Assembly (NCBI GenBank): GCA_937120475.1
Contig: CAKZJV010000007.1
Span: 636,068 to 700,067, forward strand
Direction: 5' to 3'
Origin: an uncultured Cryomorphaceae bacterium
GTDB taxonomy: Bacteria > Bacteroidota > Bacteroidia > Flavobacteriales > Schleiferiaceae
DNA: 64,000 nt
Part shown: piece by piece, positions 36,435 through 44,527 of the stretch
How the letters are laid out: every line of letters begins with the position of its first letter
Position numbering within the stretch: position 1 is the first letter of the stretch
Translations under genes and position numbers: made by a program
The notes under the pieces: generated by a model
Databases searched by the model: none
The model's input: the letters and a program-made list of their open reading frames with translations, nothing else
Told to the model about the DNA's origin: nothing

Positions 36435-36770
36435 CTACATTGATAGTTTTTTCACTTTATTCATCATCTGCACCCCGTGTACCAGCGAAGCTCCTCCCCG
36501 TATGGCCCCTGCCACGTGTACCGCTTCCATCATTTGCGACTCGGAAACACCCATCTTCAAAGTATCCTTGGTATAAGCATCAATACAATACGGACATTGA
36601 ATGGCGTGGGATACCGCTAAGGCGATCAAGGCTTTTTCACGGGCGGTGAGAGCTCCTTCTTCAAACACTTTTCCGTACCAGTCGAAAAACTTTTCGGCCA
36701 GTTCGGGTTCAAAATCAGCGATGTCCTTGAATTTTTTGAGGTCTTCTTCCTTATAATAAGGTTTGCTCAT
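36435..36770 (-). CDS. Arsenosugar-associated peroxidase-like (AhpD/CMD) protein
   Basis: The 111-residue protein belongs to the carboxymuconolactone decarboxylase/AhpD fold: TAREKALIALAVSHAIQCPYCIDAYT carries the redox pair C59-x2-C62 with the upstream Glu and downstream aspartate pattern, and MMEAVHVAGAIRGGASL follows. Short single-domain members of this type are found next to ArsS (TIGR04169 as I remember). It is the first gene of a three-gene operon with arsS and the glycosyltransferase. Its role is probably redox protection or handling of an arsenic intermediate; that is inference. Confidence 0.88.
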   Translation of the reverse strand: MSKPYYKEEDLKKFKDIADFEPELAEKFFDWYGKVFEEGALTAREKALIALAVSHAIQCPYCIDAYTKDTLKMGVSESQMMEAVHVAGAIRGGASLVHGVQMMNKVKKLSM

Positions 36771-36973
36771 GCAGATTATTTAGTTTTCACGTTGCGAGAC
36801 AGCCAATGTAAGCGAAAAATGATGAACGCTATCGTCCGGTAGCTTACATTTTACCAAGGCTGTGCCCAGTTTTACTTACGCAGGAGGTTTGGGAATGGAT
36901 TGAGCATGCAGCAATAATTGAGGTGACCATTTTTTTATTGTCAAATACTTTGGCAAAATATTTATTGCCAACC

Positions 36974-37843
36974 CTACTCGTAGATCTCAAGGCCAAAGGC
37001 TGGTACCGGGTAATAACCTAAAACGGGGTACTCACTGCGCCACTCTTTACTTCTATACCGATAACGGGAAAAGGTGGGATGATCTTTAATCTGTTCCTCA
37101 TCCATAGGAACGTAAACCATGCTGTGGCTACAACTTTGACGATCATCGTCATCCACATCTTTATCATACGGGCAGCCGATCCATTCTACGCCCGCAAAAA
37201 CACCCTCCACCGGCAGCAAGAGATTCTCACTTTGCAGGTCAATGATGGCCTCTTTCTTCATTTTACGATCCAGTTCAAAGATCACTTCCACCGGTAGTTT
37301 TTCTCCCGGGGTATTGTTGTGATTACGGTAAAATATAACTTTCATGGCCAGGGATCGTTTCCTGGACCATCGTTTGGTATGAAACACAAAGGATTTGATC
37401 CTCTTCTCTTCTACAAAATCATTGTGAATCAGGGTGATCCATTCAAACCCCTGGTAAGCCCCCATGGTGTGTCGCTTACGCAAACGTTCTACCCCGGCAA
37501 ACACTACCTTGGGTTCAGACGGGAAGTTTAACGTGACTTCCTGAAGCACCTGAGGGTTATCGTCTAAATGAATAAGCTCCTCAATATCGGCCACATGCAC
37601 TTGAAATGTTTTGAAGTTCAGATGAGAGACCTCTATATCGGTGATACCTTCTTCCAGGTCCAATAAAGCCCAACCTTCGCTATTGGTATAGGTTCCTCCG
37701 CTTATTGAACCGTTTTTAAGGTAGGTGATATTGGCATAAGGCACGGGCTCTTTGGTTTGTAGAGACACTACCTGCACTTCTTTTTGTGCGGTACACGTAA
37801 GGACTACGGCAAGCATAAGTCCTAAAAGGTTAAGGTATTTCAT
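36974..37843 (-). CDS. Exported protein with carboxypeptidase-regulatory-like domain
   Basis: The 289-residue product has a signal peptide (MKYLNLLGLMLAVVLTCTAQ). Residues ~22-95 form a beta domain of the CarboxypepD_reg-like type (VPYANITYLKNGSISGGTYTN, then TDIEVSHLNFKTFQVHV), which is often the N-terminal part of TonB-linked or surface proteins. The remaining 190 residues are not recognised and contain a Cys-rich patch (WIGCPYDKDVDDDDRQSCSHS). No operon partner: the neighbours on this strand are more than 100 bp away. Confidence 0.75.
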   Translation of the reverse strand: MKYLNLLGLMLAVVLTCTAQKEVQVVSLQTKEPVPYANITYLKNGSISGGTYTNSEGWALLDLEEGITDIEVSHLNFKTFQVHVADIEELIHLDDNPQVLQEVTLNFPSEPKVVFAGVERLRKRHTMGAYQGFEWITLIHNDFVEEKRIKSFVFHTKRWSRKRSLAMKVIFYRNHNNTPGEKLPVEVIFELDRKMKKEAIIDLQSENLLLPVEGVFAGVEWIGCPYDKDVDDDDRQSCSHSMVYVPMDEEQIKDHPTFSRYRYRSKEWRSEYPVLGYYPVPAFGLEIYE

Positions 37844-37958
37844 AGAGCGGTTAAATTACGGTTTCCCGGAGAATATCAAATCCGGATCTAAGCAGTGGCT
37901 CTATTTGTTGAAGAATACTACTTACCCGGCCTTCGCCAGGCCACCTTTAGCAAATCAC

Positions 37959-39599
37959 CTACGAAAAACTATGCTCTCCCTTAATTTCCTTACTGAATAC
38001 TTTGTGATTTTCGGAGTAATCGATGGGTACTTCAATCAGGTGAACGCCTTTTCCATTTAAGCAGCGGCTGAGCACTTCCTCCAATTGCTCTCCTTTTTCA
38101 AGGGTGTGGCCGGTAGCCCCGTAACTCTCAGCGTAGGCTACAAAATCAGGGTTACCGTGCGAAAGACCGTAATCTTCAAAGCCCATATCCCCCTGTTTCC
38201 ATTTGATCATACCTAAGCCCTTATCGTTGATGATCATCACCACCAGGTCCAGCTGCAAGCGCACGGCCGTTTCCAGCTCTGCAGAGTTCATCATAAATCC
38301 ACCGTCACCACAAATGGCCATTACCTTACGCTCCGGGAATACAATTTTAGCGGCTATAGCCGAAGGCAGCCCCGCCCCCATGGTAGCCAGAGCATTGTCC
38401 AGCAACACGGCATTGGGGTGTTCTGCTTTGTAATTCCGGGCAAACCAAATCTTATACATCCCATTATCGAGGGTAAGCGTACCGGTTTCCGGCATAGTTT
38501 TCTGAACGATGCGAACCAGGTGTTGCGGCTTTACCGGAAAACTTACTTCCACCTCCGCTTCCCAAATTTTTTGCCGCTGTATTTTTTTTACTTTTTCAAA
38601 AGGCTCAAAATCCCATTGGCCGCCCTGGAGGGCCTCCCCCAACTGCTCTATGCTGTGGCGGATATCCCCGATCAATTCATAGCGGGGTTGGTACACCTCT
38701 ACAATATGGGCGGGTTTGTAATTGATATGCAGTACATCAAAAGTACCGGCCTGCGCTACAAAAGGCGGTTTTTCTACAATATCATGTCCTATATTAATAA
38801 TCAGGTCAGAAGCTTCAATGGCATCGTGCACATAATCCGATTCGCTAAGGGCGGCCGTACCGATGTAGTAGGAGCTGCGCTCATCTACCGCCCCCTTGCC
38901 CATTTGGGTGCAGAAAAAGGGAATTTTTGTTTTTTGAATGAATTCCGAAACGGCCTTGCAGGTTTCAATACGTTTGGCGTTGGCCCCGATCATGATCAAG
39001 GGGTGCTGCGCTTTTTTAATAATTTCCACCGATTTATCCAGATGGGCCTGTGCGGCTTTTCCAATATCCTGGTACTCGCGCCTTTCAATAATAAACTCTC
39101 CGACATCCTCTTGTGCTACATCCTCGGGCAGTTCCAGGTGGGTGGCACCCGGGGTTTCGTATTTAGCCAGCCGGAAGGCCTGGCGCACTTTAAAAGGTAT
39201 GGAGTTAACGGTGGTCACCTGCTCGGAGAATTTGGTGACCGGCTTCATCATACCTACTACGTCAATAACCTGGAAAGCGGCCTGCTTGCGGTTGTTCAAC
39301 GGTTTTTGACCGGTAATCATCACCATGGGCATGGCTCCAAGATGCGCATAGGCGGCACTGGTCAGCAAATTAGTAGCACCCGGCCCTAGTGTGGACATGC
39401 ACACCCCTGGTTGCCCGGTAAGCCGGCCGTATGTAGCGGCCATAAACCCAGCGGCTTGCTCATGACGGACCAATATCAGTTTAATAGAAGATTTACGCAG
39501 GGATTCCAGGAGGTCCAGGTTTTCTTCCCCGGGAATACTAAAAATATACTCTACACCCTCGTTTTCCAGGGCTTTAACAAAAAGGTCGGATGCTTTCAT
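37959..39599 (-). CDS. Acetolactate synthase-like ThDP enzyme
   Basis: The chosen ATG at 39599 gives 546 residues beginning MKASDLFVKALENEGVEYIF, the usual start of the family; the longer frame adds only 15 unusual residues. The protein has the catalytic glutamate in LVRHEQAAGFMA, the Pyr-domain motif STLGPGATNLLTSAA, and the ThDP-binding GDG-N30 motif AICGDGGFMMNSAELETAVR ending with IINDKGLG. It resembles single-gene acetolactate synthases (AlsS-like) more than biosynthetic IlvB, and no regulatory subunit gene or decarboxylase is adjacent. Other ThDP enzymes such as sulfoacetaldehyde-type or oxalyl-CoA decarboxylases are possible. Confidence 0.85.
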   Translation of the reverse strand: MKASDLFVKALENEGVEYIFSIPGEENLDLLESLRKSSIKLILVRHEQAAGFMAATYGRLTGQPGVCMSTLGPGATNLLTSAAYAHLGAMPMVMITGQKPLNNRKQAAFQVIDVVGMMKPVTKFSEQVTTVNSIPFKVRQAFRLAKYETPGATHLELPEDVAQEDVGEFIIERREYQDIGKAAQAHLDKSVEIIKKAQHPLIMIGANAKRIETCKAVSEFIQKTKIPFFCTQMGKGAVDERSSYYIGTAALSESDYVHDAIEASDLIINIGHDIVEKPPFVAQAGTFDVLHINYKPAHIVEVYQPRYELIGDIRHSIEQLGEALQGGQWDFEPFEKVKKIQRQKIWEAEVEVSFPVKPQHLVRIVQKTMPETGTLTLDNGMYKIWFARNYKAEHPNAVLLDNALATMGAGLPSAIAAKIVFPERKVMAICGDGGFMMNSAELETAVRLQLDLVVMIINDKGLGMIKWKQGDMGFEDYGLSHGNPDFVAYAESYGATGHTLEKGEQLEEVLSRCLNGKGVHLIEVPIDYSENHKVFSKEIKGEHSFS

Positions 39600-39689
39600 G
39601 CGGTGATTTAATGAGATCAACAAATTAACACCAGGCACTGGCATTGTTTAAAATTGTAAAGGCCCGGTAGCAAACTTTTTATCTTTCGG

Positions 39690-41372
39690 CTACTTCCCGA
39701 TAGGAGTCCCCAATATTTTCTCCAATATCCGCAAACTGATCCAGTAAGTAGGCTTCACCCCTTCTGCTCCCAGACTGCCGGAAGAAAGGGTACTCCCCGT
39801 AACCAAAGGATTATCCGAAGCATAATAGGCATAGCGAACTTTAACATCAGCGGCAATACTCTTGCGGATACGTGCGGCACTCTGGATGGCCTTTTGATAA
39901 TGAGCTCCCTCCATCTCCAGGCCAATAGCATTCCAGGTAGAAGTTTGAAAATGGTGCAACACATCACGGTTTTGGAGGGAGGTTCCAAGCACCGTGATCA
40001 TAGGGCCTTCGTAAACTCCCAGTCCGGTATCTTCAAAATCAGACTTGGATAAATCGTTTTGAAAAGGGTAGTTATCAGCCGTTCCCTCAAAAACGTGCGC
40101 AGTAGGTATCATCAAATCTCCTTTATTGCCTTCCAAAATGCCCGCCTTACCCATTATGGAAACGGACTTCACGTTGAGGCTTTGAGAGAGGTTTTCACTT
40201 TCAAAGGGTTTGAGTAATTCGTCCATACACTCAAAAGCCTGCTCACCAAAAGCGTAGTCCATCACCAAAAGCAGGGGCTTCTCGCCCTCCGGGTTTTTGA
40301 GATTCAGGGGAAGCCTTTCCAAATCCACTTTTTCCAGGTCTATCAGTTGTACCGTAAGGTTGGTTCCCGAGCGGTCACGAATTTCAGTTAAACCGTTTTC
40401 AAGGGCATATTCACGAATAATCCGATTACTATCCGCTGCTCCGCGGCTGCTGGTGTGTACGGCTAAATCTTCCAGGTTTGTAAACTTTTGATCCTGTAAA
40501 GCCTGGAAGCCATAAAGGGTATTCAAAAAACTATGCAGGTTGGCACTAATGATATGCACCGGGCGACTGAGCCAGTTTTTTTGAGCTATCACATCCTTTA
40601 ACGCATGGGCCCACTTTTCACCGTAAATATGATGGCCCACCACATCCTTAAGTTTGGCAGAAACCATTACCTCGCGCCTGTTATCGTTCACATGTTCATC
40701 AATAGCCACTTTACCCAGCCAGTAGGCAAAGTGATAGAGGCTGTTACAACCGGGGCTACGCTCAAAATCCTCAACGGCCTTGCGGGTTTCCTCCACCGTG
40801 CGCCCCAATACATTGCTCAGGTAAACCAGGGCCCTCTTTTCATCAAAGCTCTGCTCATTCTCCTGGAATTCCACTACCTCCGAAAGACGTAACCAGTTAT
40901 CAGTAGGCCGGTCTTTTAAGTCCAGGGCGTGGGTACATATCTTTTCAGCTTCAATGTATAGATAGGTAAGGTGGGTCAAAATATCGTAAATATCGCTACG
41001 GCCCCGGCTCATTTCCACGTACATACGGTCGTTATCGATACGGTAACAGTTGCGCCTTCGTTTAATGGGCATAATCACCGTATGCCCGGCTTCTTCAAAA
41101 CCTTCACGGGCCACCAACTGTATAAAGCGGCACTCCTCAATCCCCTTGGGCAAGCGTTCGGCTACATACAGCAGTCCCTCCATATCCACCCGTTCCGTGT
41201 CGTCAATGTCTCCGTAAATTTCCGGTTTCAGAATGTGTAAGGCCTCAATCAGCGATTTACCACTTACCCCCAGGGGTTTATAGCTGCCACGGATAAAAAG
41301 GTGGCGCATGGTAATGTACATCCGCTCAATGGCGGCACGCGATTCACGGGAGCGTTGTTTGGAGTAGTTCAT
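39690..41372 (-). CDS. Conserved protein, nucleoside-phosphorylase-like C-terminus (DUF6909?)
   Basis: The 560-residue protein has no signal. The N-terminal ~330 residues are helical and unfamiliar. The C-terminal part (about 350-560) has features of the nucleoside phosphorylase/AMP nucleosidase fold: beta-strands such as KPLLLVMDYAFGEQAFECM, SIMGKAGIL, the block GPMITVLGT, then NAIGLEMEGAHY (the (V/I)xMEx signature near the base/ribose site) and AYYASDNPLVTGS, reminiscent of the SDxPL motif of AMP nucleosidase. The family may be the one listed as DUF6909, which I recall only loosely. Monocistronic. I am confident it is a gene, not about its activity. Confidence 0.7.
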   Translation of the reverse strand: MNYSKQRSRESRAAIERMYITMRHLFIRGSYKPLGVSGKSLIEALHILKPEIYGDIDDTERVDMEGLLYVAERLPKGIEECRFIQLVAREGFEEAGHTVIMPIKRRRNCYRIDNDRMYVEMSRGRSDIYDILTHLTYLYIEAEKICTHALDLKDRPTDNWLRLSEVVEFQENEQSFDEKRALVYLSNVLGRTVEETRKAVEDFERSPGCNSLYHFAYWLGKVAIDEHVNDNRREVMVSAKLKDVVGHHIYGEKWAHALKDVIAQKNWLSRPVHIISANLHSFLNTLYGFQALQDQKFTNLEDLAVHTSSRGAADSNRIIREYALENGLTEIRDRSGTNLTVQLIDLEKVDLERLPLNLKNPEGEKPLLLVMDYAFGEQAFECMDELLKPFESENLSQSLNVKSVSIMGKAGILEGNKGDLMIPTAHVFEGTADNYPFQNDLSKSDFEDTGLGVYEGPMITVLGTSLQNRDVLHHFQTSTWNAIGLEMEGAHYQKAIQSAARIRKSIAADVKVRYAYYASDNPLVTGSTLSSGSLGAEGVKPTYWISLRILEKILGTPIGK

Positions 41373-41468
41373 GGTTGGCTAATTTAATAAGATGAAGTCG
41401 TTTATATTCGTTAGAGGTAATGAACTTATTATACTAAATCCCTTGCGGTCACTTTTAAACTTTTGTGT

Positions 41469-42173
41469 ATGAAAATTCTCCAAATCCTACTGCTATCCTG
41501 CTTTACCGTTTCATGGGCCCAGGCACAATTCGACCTGGATTCCAATTACTACAGCGCTTCTTACCTGAGTTTTGGTTACGGAAACTTTTCTGCCGCTGAA
41601 CTTCAATCTTTCGCCCCCAACTTAAGTGCTCCTGGTCCTGATAAGTTCATCTTCGGGCTACAGTCCCTGGTAATGAAGCGGAATTTATGCATCGGTTTTG
41701 GTATGAATGGTATGCTGGGAAATACGTTGGAAAACGAGCAAATGGAATTTAATCATAGTGCCTTTTTATTTGGCCTGGATGTAGGTTACCCATTACTCTC
41801 CACCGCCAAACACAAACTTTACCCAAAACTGGGCGTGGTTTGGGTGATTGAGTACTTGCAGATCAACCAAAAGCAGAATCTTAATTTACAGCAAGTTCAA
41901 CAAAACTTTGAGCGCGAAATTAATATTGACAAGGGCAGCTTGGGATTTGACTTTTCACTCAACTGGGATTTTGTACCCCGGTGGAAGGAAATTAAGGGAA
42001 GGCAAGGTTACGGAGGCTTTTTGATAGGATTATCGGCAGGATACCTTTGCACTTTGGCCAATGATAATTGGAAATATTCCGGGGGTGAAATTAACGGTGC
42101 CCCCACTTTTGGTACTCAAGGCTTTTACGTAAAGCTTACGCTGGGTGCTGCCACTACGGCCAAAGATGACTGA
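41469..42173 (+). CDS. Exported protein of unknown function
   Basis: The ATG at 41469 gives a 234-residue product with a signal peptide (MKILQILLLSCFTVSWAQAQ). The rest is rich in Gly, Phe and Tyr with alternating strands (YLSFGYGNFSAAEL, CIGFGMNGMLGN, GGFLIGLSAGYLC, GFYVKLTLGAA), as in small 8- to 12-strand outer-membrane barrels. I do not recognise the family. It lies 81 bp upstream of the S41 peptidase gene on the same strand; co-expression is plausible. Confidence 0.65.
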   Translation: MKILQILLLSCFTVSWAQAQFDLDSNYYSASYLSFGYGNFSAAELQSFAPNLSAPGPDKFIFGLQSLVMKRNLCIGFGMNGMLGNTLENEQMEFNHSAFLFGLDVGYPLLSTAKHKLYPKLGVVWVIEYLQINQKQNLNLQQVQQNFEREINIDKGSLGFDFSLNWDFVPRWKEIKGRQGYGGFLIGLSAGYLCTLANDNWKYSGGEINGAPTFGTQGFYVKLTLGAATTAKDD

Positions 42174-42254
42174 TTGAAAAGAGCCAGGAACTCTATAATT
42201 AAATCCAAACCGGAAAAACGTATTTTTAGGTTTCCACCCAAACAGCTTCAATCC

Positions 42255-43607
42255 ATGCCGCGCATCTTATTAAGTCTTTTCTTTTACCTGATTTTTCAAA
42301 CCGCTTTTGCCCAGGAGTTTACCGCTGAAGAAACCCGTGAGGATCTTGCCTTTTTACGCAAAAGCATACAGACCTACAATCCAGCTCTTTATACCTACAA
42401 CCCTGATTTTGATGCAGCTTCTGAACAGATTACCCAGGAAGTGGACGGGGAACCGGTATCCCTTATCGCCTATTTCCAAAAGGTGAGCCGGATGTGTGCG
42501 CTAAGCAATGAAGGGCACTTTAAGCTGGGGGACTGGCAGGATACGGTACACCAACCGTTTATGGACTTTAGGTATCGCTATATGCCTTTCTCCATCAAAC
42601 TTATCTCCGGACGGTTTTATGTGGATGAAGACTATTCTTCGGAGCAGCTGATGAAAAAAGGAGACCAAATTCTGGAAATCAATGGCCGCAAGCCGTCCGA
42701 GATACTCCACTCATTTTACCCCTACCTCTGCAGCGATGGCCACATTAAAACTTACCCCAACCTTCAAATTGAGTCGGGCTTTCCCTGGTTGTATTATTTG
42801 TACATAGAGCAACCGGAATCTTTCACCTTAACGGTTCAACACCAGGGAACACCTGCGCGCAAGGTGCTGGTCAAAGCCATCGCAAAAGATCAGCAGGTTG
42901 AGAACTATAAAAAATACGTAGCTCCATTTCGTGAAGCACTTCAGCCGGAAGATGCATTTTACACCCTAACCCATACCGACCACTATTCCATGCTTACACT
43001 CCCCTCTTTTGATTACCGCGTAATTGAAAAATACGGGGTTAAAGCTACCCGGCTTTACAAAAACATCTTTAAAGAACTACAGGAAAAAGGAGTGCAGAGA
43101 TTGGTCATCGACCTTCGCAACAATACCGGTGGCCGTAATGAGTTCGCTTTTGAAATGATCCCTTTTATACTAAAAAACGACCATGGCGATGAATTCATGA
43201 AAAAGTCGGTTTCGTGGGAAGGAAAGGAAAGAGAATACCGTTTGCCCAGGGCTTCCAAATACCTATTCAAAGGCGATATTTATGTATTTGTGAACGGCAA
43301 AACCTACTCAGCGGGGCACAGCCTGGCGCGTTACCTGGTGGAATATGGAAATGCCGTTGCCATTGGCGAGGAGAGCGGTACCCGCTATGAAGGTTTTGCT
43401 GCGGGTTCCACCCAATACGTTACCTTACCCAGCAGCCAAATAGGGATCGGTATTCCGCGCTACCTCAATTATTATCCCAGCTCGGGCAAGCAAACTACCA
43501 AAAACCGGGGTCTTCTACCCTCACAAGCAATAAGTTATACCCTCGAGGATTGGTTAAACAACAAAGACCCTTACCTGGAGAAACTATCGATACTCTTAAA
43601 GGATTAA
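42255..43607 (+). CDS. Exported S41-family peptidase
   Basis: I chose the ATG at 42255: it begins a clean signal peptide (MPRILLSLFFYLIFQTAFAQ), while the longer frame starts with a basic stretch. The 450-residue product has an N-terminal helical part (25-120), a PDZ-like portion around 120-160 (LMKKGDQILEINGRKPSEIL), and the S41 fold with VIDLRNNTGGRNEFA and VNGKTYSAGHSLARYL, where the Ser of YSAG is the expected nucleophile, followed by AIGEESGTRYEGFAAG. It probably degrades peptides in the periplasm or outside. The usual Lys general base I cannot assign with certainty. Confidence 0.85.
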   Translation: MPRILLSLFFYLIFQTAFAQEFTAEETREDLAFLRKSIQTYNPALYTYNPDFDAASEQITQEVDGEPVSLIAYFQKVSRMCALSNEGHFKLGDWQDTVHQPFMDFRYRYMPFSIKLISGRFYVDEDYSSEQLMKKGDQILEINGRKPSEILHSFYPYLCSDGHIKTYPNLQIESGFPWLYYLYIEQPESFTLTVQHQGTPARKVLVKAIAKDQQVENYKKYVAPFREALQPEDAFYTLTHTDHYSMLTLPSFDYRVIEKYGVKATRLYKNIFKELQEKGVQRLVIDLRNNTGGRNEFAFEMIPFILKNDHGDEFMKKSVSWEGKEREYRLPRASKYLFKGDIYVFVNGKTYSAGHSLARYLVEYGNAVAIGEESGTRYEGFAAGSTQYVTLPSSQIGIGIPRYLNYYPSSGKQTTKNRGLLPSQAISYTLEDWLNNKDPYLEKLSILLKD

Positions 43608-43687
43608 AGTGGCTGATCACCTGTTCGCATTATGAAAAAAGGGAGTGTAATCTTCCCTACCTTTAAGCCTCACCGAAATTCAGAATT

Positions 43688-44113
43688 ATGAGCGACCAAA
43701 ATCCCAAAGTAACCGGCATAGGCGGCATCTTCTTCCGTTGTAAAAACCCTGATGAAATCAAAGAGTGGTATGGCAAAAACCTGGGGCTGGCGGTAGGCCC
43801 TTATGGCTCCTCCTTTGAGTTTCGAAATGCTCATCGCCCGGACGAGATCAATTACCTGCAATGGTCCACCTTTGCGGAGGATACCGATTATTTTGATCCT
43901 TCGGAAAAACAATTCATGATTAACTACCGGGTACAGAACATTGAAGCTTTGGTAAAGCAGCTAAAGAGTAATGGCGTAACCGTAGTAGATGACATTGTGG
44001 AATACGACTACGGTAAATTTGTGCACATTATGGACCCGGAAGGAAACAAAATAGAACTTTGGGAACCGGTGGACCATGTCTTTACCAAAATGGGTGGCCC
44101 CACCACCAAATAG
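43688..44113 (+). CDS. VOC-family (glyoxalase-like) protein
   Basis: The 141-residue protein is a single vicinal-oxygen-chelate domain: VTGIGGIFFRCKNPDEIKEWYGKNLG opens the first beta-alpha-beta-beta-beta unit and FVHIMDPEGNKIELWEP closes the second, with the glutamate in IELWEP a likely metal ligand. Substrate not predictable. Upstream TACCTTTA at about 43658-43665 is one base off the promoter octamer. No operon partner. Confidence 0.85.
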   Translation: MSDQNPKVTGIGGIFFRCKNPDEIKEWYGKNLGLAVGPYGSSFEFRNAHRPDEINYLQWSTFAEDTDYFDPSEKQFMINYRVQNIEALVKQLKSNGVTVVDDIVEYDYGKFVHIMDPEGNKIELWEPVDHVFTKMGGPTTK

Positions 44114-44527
44114 CATTTTCTTATCCTTTCTGTGAGAAGAATAAACACCTGGATTTTTTTATCCCGTGCAAAACCAACACTGTGTAGCAGACGTAATAAA
44201 TCCTTTCTTTTGCACCCTTTGCTGTTTGCGCCATTAACAATCAAACCAACGTAAGAGGCGTTGGTGACCGCGTTCAGCTTGCCAGCGGTTAATTGGGTTA
44301 TTCGGCAGAGTACCGCCACACATATCGATAGCTATAATATTTACCTCAATAGTGCATCCGGTGCGCGCATTATCTTGAAGAGAATTTACAGTGCTACCTT
44401 ACGTATTGACACGATAAATTGTAAGACAGGCTACGAAATGTAAATACTTTTATGTTCGATAATCCGTTATATATCGATGTTATAATTGCTTTGAAGTTTT
44501 GTTATTATCAGTAAGAAGCATGATCTG
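44114..44527. other. Intergenic region before the sensor kinase
   Basis: No gene supported. It contains one copy of a 23-base element (44195-44217, AATAAATCCTTTCTTTTGCA-CCC), repeated with one change at 52941-52963. An ATG at 44520 opens only a 3-codon frame that ends at TGA just inside the kinase start. Confidence 0.5.
44195..44217 (+). repeat. 23-base promoter-like repeat, copy 1
   Basis: Matches 52941-52963 in 22 of 23 positions. The core TTCTTTTGCACCC is close to the -7 element TAnnTTTG followed by a start site, so both copies could be promoters or remnants of one mobile piece. Confidence 0.4.

Noticed and set aside
38418-39389. Plus-strand frame (323 codons) inside the acetolactate-synthase-like gene
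   Set aside because: The minus-strand frame has intact ThDP motifs; this antisense frame has none.
44114-44527. tRNA or small structured RNA in this spacer
   Set aside because: I looked for a T-loop GGTTCGAATCC-like sequence and an acceptor stem but found none.
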